Shown here in pieces: positions 7,698 through 14,522 of a stretch of 19,158 nucleotides of DNA. Below the pieces are notes generated by a model. The model was not told the origin of the DNA and searched no databases. It saw only the letters and a program-made list of their open reading frames with translations. Source of the stretch: JAKACU01 sp021821185. Lineage in GTDB: Bacteria > Bacillota > Bacilli > Alicyclobacillales > SLC66. Position 1 is the stretch's first letter. Each line of letters opens with the position of its first letter. A program made the position numbers and the translations under genes. Location: contig DAHWJX010000025.1 in assembly GCA_027343965.1 (NCBI GenBank), forward strand, positions 1 to 19,158, given 5' to 3'.

Positions 7698-10388
7698 ATG
7701 GCGAAAAAACTGCTTTTGATTGACGGTAACAGTGTGTTGTATCGAGCGTTTTACGGCCTACCGCTGCTCTCAACGTCTAAAGGGCTTTATACGAATGCAG
7801 TGTATGGATTTTCTATGATGCTTTTACACCTTTTAAAAGAAGAACGCCCTACGCATATCGTGGTGGCCTTTGATAAAGGCAAAGCGACATTTCGACATCA
7901 GCAATTTGCTGAATATAAAGGTAAACGACAAGCAACTCCACCTGAGATGATTGGGCAATTTCAATTGGCGCGCGATATACTTACACATTTTGGCGTTCGC
8001 TATCTGGAAGACGATCGTTATGAAGCGGACGATATCATTGGCACCTTATCGATGATGGCGGAAGAAGTTGAGGATGAGTATGAGGTCGTCGTCATTTCCG
8101 GTGATAAGGATCTTTTGCAGCTAGTATCCCCACGTGTGACGACTTGCCTTACAAAAAAAGGAACGACTGATTTGGTTCGCTATGATCCAGCCTTGGTGCG
8201 TGAACGATTTTCGTTGGATCCTTTACAAATCATTGATCTCAAGGGTTTAATGGGTGATCCGTCTGACAACATTCCTGGAGTGCCAGGTGTGGGGGAAAAA
8301 ACGGCGATCAAGTTATTGACCCAATATCCTTCTGTCGAAGAGGTGCTTGCCCATATCGATGAGATCTCTGGTACGAAACTTCGTGAGAAGTTGCAGGATA
8401 ATCGTGATCAAGCATTGCTGTCAAAGCACTTGGCTACGATTATTCGCGATGCCTCGTTGGCGGTGGGACTTGATGAACTTCATTTCACGGGGTATGACGT
8501 GAGTGTATTGGCGCAAGCGTTTCGGGAACTCGAGTTTAAAGCCTTGGCTGATCGTCTACAGCCTTATCGTGTGGAAGATGGTTTGGTAGTTGAAGCTACA
8601 CAAGAGGTGTCCCAGATCGAACCGCCAGACGTACGTGAGGTGTTACCTGCAGATCTTTCGGATGAGCTAAAGATGATCAAGGAACAAGCGGTACTTCTGA
8701 TGGTCATCGATGGCGATTACCAGACAGGGACATTGCAAGGGTTCGTCATTGCCCATGCGAGAGGAACGCTTTTTGTTCCGTATACCCACTTGAGTGTACA
8801 ACAGGATCAACCAGCATGGGATGCCTTAGCGGCTTTTTTGCAGGATGAATCGCTACAAAAGATCGTCTTTGACAGTAAGGCATGGCTCGTGCGATTAACG
8901 CAAGAAGCTATTATCAAGAGCCCAGTGGATGGATTTTCGCGCGTCTTTGACACGCTTTTAGCCATGTACCTTACGCATGCTTCAGATGGTGAGCCTGCTT
9001 TATTCGATGTCGTTACGAGCATCGATACAACTTTTATGTTGCCTGAGCCACTACGAATTGCCCTCATCAAGGGTGGACCGCAACAGGTCTCTACGCTTGC
9101 GGCGTGTGCTACAGCGTTATATACATCTTGGAGAACTTTAGCGAAACAGCTTGAGGAACAACATCTAGGTACGTTATACGAAGACGTAGAGATTCCCTTA
9201 GCAATTGTACTTGCTGAACTTGAAGTCTACGGGGTTCGACTAGACACTGACCGATTGTCAGCGATCGGTAGTGAATTGATGGACAAAATCAAGACACTTA
9301 CCAAGAAGATCTATACGCTAGCCGGATCTGAATTTAATATTAACTCGACAAAGCAGTTGGGTGAGGTGCTTTTTGAGAAAATGGGCTTGCCCCCAGTCAA
9401 AAAGACGAAAACCGGGTACTCAACAAGCGCCGATGTGCTTGAAAAATTAGCGCCGCAAAGCGAAATTGTCTCGTTTATTCTTGAATATCGACAGTTGGCC
9501 AAACTTCAATCCACCTATATCGAAGGGTTGTTACGCGTCGTGCGTATGCCAGAATCTCGGGTTCATACTTCATTTCACCAGGCGATGGCGGCGACGGGCA
9601 GACTATCAAGCGCTGAACCCAATCTGCAAAATATCCCGATTCGGATGGAAGAAGGCAGACGACTTCGTCAGGCGTTTGTACCGACGTATGATGATTGGCT
9701 GATTTTATCCGCAGACTATTCGCAAGTCGAATTGCGCATCTTGGCTCATTTGTGCCAGGATGAGGCCTTGATCGATGCCTTTTTGCGTGATATGGATATT
9801 CATACGCGCACCGCAAGCGATGTATTTGAGGTGCCGCCAGAAGAAGTGACGTCCTTGATGAGGCGCCAAGCCAAAGCAGTAAATTTCGGGATCATTTATG
9901 GCATTAGCGATTATGGATTATCGCAAAATCTCAATATCTCTCGCGCTCATGCAGGTGTCTTTATTCAAAATTACTTTGATAAGTTTCCTGGTGTTAAACG
10001 GTACATGGATCTATCTGTCGAACGCGCTAAAGAACTTGGCTATGCTGAGACGGTGATGGGACGAAGGCGTTATCTATCAACGATTCACAGCCGCAACTTT
10101 AATGAGCGAAGTTTTGCTGAGCGGACAGCCATGAATACCCCGATTCAAGGTACTGCAGCTGATATTATTAAAGTAGCTATGGTACGTCTTGGTGATGTAC
10201 TAAGGACGACCGGTATGAAAAGTAAAATGTTGCTTCAAGTGCATGATGAACTGATCTTCGAATGCCCACAAGAAGAACTTGCCCAACTTAAGGAACTTGT
10301 ACGGCAGGAAATGGAGGGTGCTGTCTCGCTAACCGTTCCCTTGAAGGTTGATATGCATGAAGGGCCGACATGGTATGAAGCGAAGTAA
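7698..10388 (+). CDS. polA: DNA polymerase I
   Basis: DNA polymerase I fills repair gaps and removes RNA primers. The 896-aa protein has an N-terminal 5'-3' nuclease domain (about 1-290; ADDIIGTL 110-117, VVISGDKDLL 131-140, GVGEKTAIKLL 197-207), a degenerate 3'-5' exonuclease domain (about 310-480) and the family A polymerase domain (about 490-896). Motif A is DYSQVELR at 673-680 with metal ligand D673, the O helix RRQAKAVNFGIIYG is at 722-735, and motif C QVHDELIFE is at 847-855. In the exonuclease domain the DxE pair of proofreading enzymes is replaced by VIDGDY around 336-341, so proofreading is probably lost, as in Bacillus/Geobacillus Pol I. ATG 7698 follows GGAAGGG by 10 bases. mutM begins 28 bases after the stop, suggesting a repair operon. 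Confidence 0.97.
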   Translation: MAKKLLLIDGNSVLYRAFYGLPLLSTSKGLYTNAVYGFSMMLLHLLKEERPTHIVVAFDKGKATFRHQQFAEYKGKRQATPPEMIGQFQLARDILTHFGVRYLEDDRYEADDIIGTLSMMAEEVEDEYEVVVISGDKDLLQLVSPRVTTCLTKKGTTDLVRYDPALVRERFSLDPLQIIDLKGLMGDPSDNIPGVPGVGEKTAIKLLTQYPSVEEVLAHIDEISGTKLREKLQDNRDQALLSKHLATIIRDASLAVGLDELHFTGYDVSVLAQAFRELEFKALADRLQPYRVEDGLVVEATQEVSQIEPPDVREVLPADLSDELKMIKEQAVLLMVIDGDYQTGTLQGFVIAHARGTLFVPYTHLSVQQDQPAWDALAAFLQDESLQKIVFDSKAWLVRLTQEAIIKSPVDGFSRVFDTLLAMYLTHASDGEPALFDVVTSIDTTFMLPEPLRIALIKGGPQQVSTLAACATALYTSWRTLAKQLEEQHLGTLYEDVEIPLAIVLAELEVYGVRLDTDRLSAIGSELMDKIKTLTKKIYTLAGSEFNINSTKQLGEVLFEKMGLPPVKKTKTGYSTSADVLEKLAPQSEIVSFILEYRQLAKLQSTYIEGLLRVVRMPESRVHTSFHQAMAATGRLSSAEPNLQNIPIRMEEGRRLRQAFVPTYDDWLILSADYSQVELRILAHLCQDEALIDAFLRDMDIHTRTASDVFEVPPEEVTSLMRRQAKAVNFGIIYGISDYGLSQNLNISRAHAGVFIQNYFDKFPGVKRYMDLSVERAKELGYAETVMGRRRYLSTIHSRNFNERSFAERTAMNTPIQGTAADIIKVAMVRLGDVLRTTGMKSKMLLQVHDELIFECPQEELAQLKELVRQEMEGAVSLTVPLKVDMHEGPTWYEAK

Positions 10389-10415
10389 TGATCAATCACT
10401 GGAAGGTGAGGTTCC

Positions 10416-11276
10416 TTGCCTGAATTACCCGAGGTAGAAACGGTGCGTCGCAGTCTTGAAGCACTCACGGTGGGCCGTGTGATCGATCATGTCGACGTTC
10501 GCCTTTTGCGCATCTTGCGGCAACCAGGTCTTGATGAGTTTGTGTCAAGATTGCAAGGCGCGCGTATCGAAGCAATATCGCGACGAGGCAAGTACCTCTT
10601 GTTTGACCTTGGTGATGATGTGCTTATCGCTCATCTGCGAATGGAGGGGCGCTTTGGGCTCTATGCCATTGATGACCCGATACTTTTGCATACGCACGTA
10701 ATTTTCCACTTTAGGGATAACATGGATCTGCGATATCATGATGTTCGACAATTTGGTACGATGGATTTGTTAGTAAAAAGCGATATCGAAAAGTTTGCGC
10801 CGCTAAGCTCTTTAGGTCTGGAACCTTTAGATGCTAACTTTACGGCATCCTATCTTGAAGAAAAATTTCGGGCGAGGCGCGCACCCATCAAAGCTGTACT
10901 TCTTGATCAAGGTGTGGTGGCTGGCTTAGGTAATATCTATGTTGATGAAATCTTGTTTGCTGCACAGATTCATCCAGAGCGAATGGCAAATAAGCTGTCA
11001 TTGAAAGATCTAACACGCATTGTAGATGCATGTGTCGAGATTATACAACATGCAATTCGCCTAGGCGGAAGCTCGATCAAATCGTATGTCAACGGATATG
11101 GGCAACCAGGTTCTTTTCAACACACTTTGCGCGTGTACGGCAGACAGGGGCAACCTTGCGTGCGTTGTGGTGACGCTATCCGTAAAGGGCGTGTGGCAGG
11201 CCGCGGAACCCATGTGTGCTTATCGTGTCAAAAGCCACCGCGAACAGCTAAAATTCGATGGGTGGCATCCACATGA
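10416..11276 (+). CDS. mutM: Formamidopyrimidine-DNA glycosylase (Fpg)
   Basis: A bifunctional DNA glycosylase/AP lyase that removes 8-oxoguanine and ring-opened purines. The start is TTG at 10416, fixed by biology: after Met removal Pro2 must be the N-terminal nucleophile and Glu3 the catalytic acid, and the sequence reads MPELPEVETV. The ribosome site GGAAGGTGAGG (10401-10411) agrees. Other marks are K59 in SRRGKYLLF, N173 in GLGNIYVDE, and the C-terminal zinc finger with C248, C251, C268 and C271, where GRGTHVC places the DNA-contacting arginine. The length of 286 aa is slightly above the usual 270-275 because of a short C-terminal tail. The stop overlaps the coaE start as ATGA, so MutM and CoaE are translationally coupled. 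Confidence 0.97.
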   Translation: MPELPEVETVRRSLEALTVGRVIDHVDVRLLRILRQPGLDEFVSRLQGARIEAISRRGKYLLFDLGDDVLIAHLRMEGRFGLYAIDDPILLHTHVIFHFRDNMDLRYHDVRQFGTMDLLVKSDIEKFAPLSSLGLEPLDANFTASYLEEKFRARRAPIKAVLLDQGVVAGLGNIYVDEILFAAQIHPERMANKLSLKDLTRIVDACVEIIQHAIRLGGSSIKSYVNGYGQPGSFQHTLRVYGRQGQPCVRCGDAIRKGRVAGRGTHVCLSCQKPPRTAKIRWVAST

Positions 11277-11935
11277 TCGTTGGACTCAGTGGTGGGATCG
11301 CTAGTGGGAAAAGTACGTTTAGTTCCTACTTGCAAGAGACAGGTTTGTATGTGATTGATGCTGATCATGTAGCACGCGATGTGGTGGCGCCAAACACCGA
11401 AGGTCTTGCACAGATCATCGATACGTTTGGTGCGGACTTTTTGTTGCCAGATGGACAGCTTGATCGGGCAAAACTTGGACAAGTCATCTTTTCGGATGCT
11501 GCCTTACGCGATACATTGAATCATATTGTCCACCCGTTAGTACGGGAATACATGTGGGGACAGGCTCGAGCATATGTAGAAGGTAGACCAGAACGAATTG
11601 TCGTGTTGGACATACCGCTACTTTTTGAGAGTGGCCTTCAGCAGTTAGCCGATGTGACGGTCCTTATCTATGCTACACGCGATCAGCAATTGCTACGACT
11701 CATGGCGCGTAACGCGATGACAAAAGATGAGGCCTTGCGTCGTATCCATGCACAGATGCCAATCGAGGACAAACGTAGACTGGCCGATTGGGTTGTATGC
11801 AACACGGGAGACACCCAGAATGCGCTGCGCGAAGCTAAAGATTTGCACGATCGGCTTGTCCAACTGGTACAACTTGGTGTGATGCCCGATGGTGGGTTTG
11901 ATCGTGGCGTTGTGAGACGTGAGACAATTGACTGA
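11273..11935 (+). CDS. coaE: Dephospho-CoA kinase
   Basis: This kinase performs the last step of coenzyme A synthesis, phosphorylating the 3'-OH of the ribose of dephospho-CoA. The N-terminal P-loop GGIASGKST (7-15) and the DADHVARDVV motif that follows are diagnostic; VLDIPLLFESG in the middle is the family CoA-site motif. ATG 11273 overlaps the mutM stop (ATGA) and has GGGTGG 8 bases upstream; an in-frame ATG at 11258 would add five residues inside mutM. The protein is 220 aa against a usual 200 or so, the excess being a polar C-terminal tail after about residue 200. The polA-mutM-coaE order is conserved in Bacilli. It is linked to repair genes by position, not by function. Confidence 0.95.
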   Translation: MIVGLSGGIASGKSTFSSYLQETGLYVIDADHVARDVVAPNTEGLAQIIDTFGADFLLPDGQLDRAKLGQVIFSDAALRDTLNHIVHPLVREYMWGQARAYVEGRPERIVVLDIPLLFESGLQQLADVTVLIYATRDQQLLRLMARNAMTKDEALRRIHAQMPIEDKRRLADWVVCNTGDTQNALREAKDLHDRLVQLVQLGVMPDGGFDRGVVRRETID

Positions 11936-11967
11936 AAGTTATTTTTTGTTAACAAAGAGGTGAGGTT

Positions 11968-12534
11968 TTGAGGCGGCGAAAATTATTTCTTATGCGCAGT
12001 AAAACTGTCCTCTCTGGCCTGCTTCTTATCGCGGTCGTGGCTTTGCTTTCTACGCCACAGTTTTTTCGTTTTGTCTATCCAGTCTACTTCTATGACGAGA
12101 TTCAGCTGCAAGCGGTCAAAGTTGGGGTGAATCCGATGCTTGTTGCGGCCATCATTCGTGTGGAAAGCCATTTTCGCGAGGACGATGTCTCTCACGCAGG
12201 CGCGATCGGACTAATGCAACTCATGCCTGCAACGGCTCACTGGGTGGCCGTTCAAGCTGGTGAACGTAACTATACGCCATCGCGTCTGGCGGTTCCTTCG
12301 ATCAATATTCGGTTAGGTTCCTTTTATATGGCTTATCTGATCAAACAATTTCATGGCAATTTACCCGAAGCAATTGCAGCCTATAATGCAGGGCCTAACC
12401 GCGTGCAACGATGGCTTTCGGCGGGTGTCTGGTCAGGTGATGAGGTTTCAGTCGAGGATATCCCTGTTCTCGAGACGCGTCATTTTGTGGCTCGTGTCTT
12501 GTACACATACGACATTTTCCAGCGCTTTTATTAG
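11968..12534 (+). CDS. Membrane-anchored lytic transglycosylase (SLT domain)
   Basis: A 188-aa cell-wall enzyme predicted to cleave peptidoglycan between MurNAc and GlcNAc with formation of 1,6-anhydroMurNAc. Positively charged residues 1-12 precede a single hydrophobic segment (about 13-28), so it is a signal anchor or secreted protein. The SLT lysozyme-like domain spans about 45-188: AAIIRVESHF (60-69) with catalytic Glu66, GAIGLMQLMPATA (78-90) and EAIAAYNAGPNRVQRWL (134-150). TTG 11968 is chosen for the ribosome site AAAGAGG 7 bases upstream; an in-frame ATG at 11992 would remove eight mostly basic residues. The gap from coaE is only 32 bases, so it could be the last gene of the polA transcript. 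A role in wall turnover or sporulation cannot be decided here. Confidence 0.92.
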   Translation: MRRRKLFLMRSKTVLSGLLLIAVVALLSTPQFFRFVYPVYFYDEIQLQAVKVGVNPMLVAAIIRVESHFREDDVSHAGAIGLMQLMPATAHWVAVQAGERNYTPSRLAVPSINIRLGSFYMAYLIKQFHGNLPEAIAAYNAGPNRVQRWLSAGVWSGDEVSVEDIPVLETRHFVARVLYTYDIFQRFY

Positions 12535-12573
12535 CATTATTTTTAATTGGCAATAAATACAATATCGAGTGTG

Positions 12574-12603
12574 CTGGCATTTTATTTTTACATGCTGTAT
12601 AAT
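12574..12603 (+). promoter_or_regulatory. Predicted promoter of tRNA-Leu
   Basis: CTGGCA (12574-12579), an 18-base spacer and a consensus TATAAT (12598-12603). Transcription would begin near 12610, about 40 bases before the mature tRNA, a usual distance for a processed tRNA leader. Confidence 0.55.
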
Positions 12604-12651
12604 ACAAAATATCTTTCGGTAGAGTATACTTTGAGATATAGCCATTTACAT

Positions 12652-12736
12652 GTCGGGGTGGCGGAATTGGCAGACGCGCACGTTTGAGGGGCGTGTCCCG
12701 TAAGGGGTGCGGGTTCAAGTCCCGCTCTCGACACCA
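12652..12736 (+). tRNA. tRNA-Leu (GAG anticodon)
   Basis: An 85-base tRNA with encoded CCA. The acceptor GTCGGGG (12652-12658) pairs with TCTCGAC near the 3' end with two G-T pairs; the discriminator is A, then CCA (12734-12736). The T arm is GCGGG-TTCAAGT-CCCGC. The anticodon stem CACGT/GCGTG encloses TTGAGGG, so the anticodon is GAG, reading CUC and CUU leucine codons. The long variable arm around CCCGTAAGGGG is typical of class II tRNA-Leu. A recombinase gene in the same orientation follows 180 bases downstream, which makes the 3' end of this tRNA a likely integration site. Confidence 0.95.
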
Positions 12737-12760
12737 GAAAAGTCTGGAATACCGCAGTAT

Positions 12761-12803
12761 AGCAGGGTTTTTGGGCCTTTGGCTCAAAAACCCTGCTTCC
12801 ATT
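12761..12803 (+). terminator. Strong intrinsic terminator after tRNA-Leu
   Basis: AGCAGGGTTTTTGGGCC (12761-12777) pairs with GGCTCAAAAACCCTGCT (12781-12797), 17 pairs with one G-T, closed by a TTT loop. TCCATTTT follows. It separates the tRNA transcript from the recombinase gene. The stem is symmetrical enough to be bidirectional, although the T run is on the plus strand. Confidence 0.8.
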
Positions 12804-12836
12804 TTATAGGGGAATTTTGCCTCAAATTTTGCGGGA

Positions 12837-12916
12837 ACGTGTGGGCATACACGTCCGTAAAAGTGCGGGCAAATGTGGCCGAGTCCCCCACACGTCCGAA
12901 AAAGGAGACGTGTGGG
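12837..12916 (+). repeat. Four ACACGT/ACGTGT half-sites in the recombinase leader
   Basis: Two inverted pairs share one half-site. The first is ACGTGT (12837-12842) with ACACGT (12849-12854), 6 bases apart. The second is CCCACACGTC (12887-12896) with GACGTGTGGG (12907-12916), a perfect 10-bp stem around a 10-base loop that carries the start of the ribosome site AAAGGAG (12901-12907). ACGTGTGGG (12837-12845) can also pair with CCCACACGT (12887-12895), so two mutually exclusive RNA hairpins are possible. The sites could be recombinase arm-binding sites, an operator or an RNA switch. Confidence 0.7.
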
Positions 12917-12918
12917 TC

Positions 12919-13881
12919 ATGGCGAAACGGAGAAAAAATACGATTGATTTTGTGGAAGAGGTGGCTGTGCCGGAAGAGCGGGTCATCTCCTTGGCGGATG
13001 CGAAGGTGCAGTTTTTGCGCGATATCCGAGGATTGGCGAAACAGACGCAACGCTGGCACAAGGAGAACCTGAATGCCCTGGAGAAAGTCCTAGGTATGCA
13101 GGGCGTGACGATTGAGGATTGCAGAAAACTCACCGTGTCGTTTCTGAAGGAGCATTTTGTATTCTACATGCTCGAAGAGCTTGGGCTGAAGGTGAACACC
13201 ATCAATGGGCGGATTCGGTCGGTTCGGGGGCTCATTCAATTCCTGCATAGGGAAAGTTACCTGCCCCGCGATTACAGCGCCGATTTGCCGGTTCTTAAAG
13301 CAGAGAAAGTGATCATTCAGACGTTTTCCGAAGATGAAATTTCGCGATTGCTCCGTCAACCTGATCAGACCACCTTCACGGGTTTGCGCGATTACACGAT
13401 GATGCTCTTGCTCCTTGAGACCGGAATTCGAATCAGCGAACTGGTTGGCATTCAAATGTCCGATGTTCATCTTCGTGACGGTAATGTTTTGATCCATGGC
13501 AAGGGATCAAAACAACGCTTGGTGCCCATTCAAAGCAAAATGCGACAAGTTTTGCAGAAATACATGCGGGAGCGCGGGAATGCTCTGACGGATGCACTGT
13601 TCGTGACCATCGATGAGGAACCGATTGCCATTGGGACCGTGCAGAAACTCGTCAAGCAATATGGAGAACAGGCGCGGATCGCAAATGTTCGTGTTTCGCC
13701 ACATACCTTCAGACATACAATGGCGAAGTACTACATTCTGGCGGGCGGAGACATCTTTTCTCTGCAACGAATTCTCGGTCATAGCAGCATGGAAACGGTG
13801 CGGATCTACGTGGAGATGTTTTCGAATGACGTGAGCATGCAACACAGCAAGTTTAGCTTTGTTGAACATCGGCTGAGTTGA
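12919..13881 (+). CDS. Tyrosine site-specific recombinase / integrase
   Basis: A 320-aa tyrosine recombinase that would cut and rejoin DNA at attachment sites through a 3'-phosphotyrosine intermediate. An N-terminal SAM-like core-binding domain (about 25-120) precedes the catalytic domain (about 135-320). The full catalytic set is visible: R171 in ETGIRISEL, K195 in HGKGSKQR, H262 and R265 in SPHTFRHTM, H288 in LGHSS and nucleophile Y297 in RIYVEM. ATG 12919 follows AAAGGAG by 11 bases. The frame is open further upstream to about 12817, but only the repeat-rich leader lies there. The position directly downstream of a tRNA gene in the same orientation is typical of island and phage integrases. 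It appears intact. Whether it belongs to an ICE, a satellite or a plain genomic island cannot be told. Confidence 0.93.
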   Translation: MAKRRKNTIDFVEEVAVPEERVISLADAKVQFLRDIRGLAKQTQRWHKENLNALEKVLGMQGVTIEDCRKLTVSFLKEHFVFYMLEELGLKVNTINGRIRSVRGLIQFLHRESYLPRDYSADLPVLKAEKVIIQTFSEDEISRLLRQPDQTTFTGLRDYTMMLLLLETGIRISELVGIQMSDVHLRDGNVLIHGKGSKQRLVPIQSKMRQVLQKYMRERGNALTDALFVTIDEEPIAIGTVQKLVKQYGEQARIANVRVSPHTFRHTMAKYYILAGGDIFSLQRILGHSSMETVRIYVEMFSNDVSMQHSKFSFVEHRLS

Positions 13882-13961
13882 ACGAGTTTACGGCCAATAG
13901 CTGATAGCACGGCCATCGGGCAGTCGCTGACTGTCACTCTTGACTTAGGAGGATGGATGAG

Positions 13962-14168
13962 ATGGTAATACGAAGACATGAACGTCCCAACCCACTATTG
14001 AAGTATCTGGAAATCTATCGAAATTCCTCGAAACCGCAGTTGAAGTTAGGGCGCGAAGAGATAGAACACTTGGCTCGCCTACAGGCCGAATCTTTTTTGA
14101 CTCATCCAGGAATGCGAAAAAAGATCAAGGAGGCCAAACAACAGACAATACGTCATGGCCACTGTTGA
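13962..14168 (+). CDS. Small basic hypothetical protein downstream of the integrase
   Basis: A 68-aa protein that I do not recognise. It is rich in Arg, Lys and His, with a basic first third (IRRHERPNPLLKYLEIYR) and an amphipathic helix-like middle (REEIEHLARLQAESFL). ATG 13962 is preferred over ATG 13953 because AGGAGG at 13947-13952 is 9 bases before it and would touch the earlier start directly. It lies 80 bases after the recombinase on the same strand and before a 19-bp hairpin, so the two are probably co-transcribed. Size, charge and context would fit an excisionase-like or accessory DNA-binding protein, but no helix-turn-helix is evident. That reading is inference only. Confidence 0.55.
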   Translation: MVIRRHERPNPLLKYLEIYRNSSKPQLKLGREEIEHLARLQAESFLTHPGMRKKIKEAKQQTIRHGHC

Positions 14169-14186
14169 TGCGTTGATGCGGTTGAA

Positions 14187-14233
14187 CAAGTCGTGGGTTA
14201 CTGCTCCTCCGATAAGCAGTAACCCACGACTTG
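14187..14233. terminator. 19-bp perfect hairpin, possible bidirectional terminator
   Basis: CAAGTCGTGGGTTACTGCT (14187-14205) is perfectly complementary to AGCAGTAACCCACGACTTG (14215-14233) around a 9-base loop. It starts 19 bases after the small gene stop. Neither strand has a proper T run next to it, which is unusual for an intrinsic terminator. It may end the recombinase transcript or be a structured DNA site. Confidence 0.55.
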
Positions 14234-14522
14234 CCTCATTTGAGTAAAAGCAACTTTCCTGCACATTTGCACCCGTTAACGACAGAACGACGGTAGCGGC
14301 TCAAACCCAGTTGCTGCACAGACCCGTTGAATATCTTTGATTGGAAACAGACTAGGTGGCTGTCCGACGAATGAAACACAAAGTAGGTGTGTATCGGTCG
14401 GCTGGCAATGGCCATGCGATAGCGTTGGGTTCAAATCTCACGGCCGGATATTCGCGGCCACGAAATTTGCAGTGGTACGCCGCCGCAGTCGCGTATTTCG
14501 AGTCAACCTTACCGGATAAAAG
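14234..14522. other. Gene-free stretch at the 3' side of the pAgo gene
   Basis: No convincing gene is seen in about 290 bases; short open frames here lack ribosome sites and recognisable protein. GGGTTCAAATCTC at 14428-14440 resembles a tRNA T arm, but no matching acceptor or other arms fit, so at most it is a degraded tRNA or an attachment-site remnant. A weak 5-bp stem GGCCG/CGGCC (14442-14459) is the only candidate terminator for the minus-strand gene. Confidence 0.35.

Noticed and set aside
12395..12802. Minus-strand open frame of 135 aa crossing the tRNA and terminator
   Set aside because: It runs through a certain tRNA gene and the end of the transglycosylase, so it is not coding.
14380..14465. 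Complete second tRNA gene
   Set aside because: Only a T-arm-like piece is visible; no acceptor, D arm or anticodon arm can be paired around it.
14337..14519. Plus-strand 60-aa open frame in the gene-free stretch
   Set aside because: No ribosome site, low-complexity residue mix and no recognisable motif.
12737..14522. CRISPR array or insertion-sequence ends around the recombinase
   Set aside because: Only short half-site repeats are present, with no regular spacer units, no transposase and no terminal inverted repeats with target duplication.
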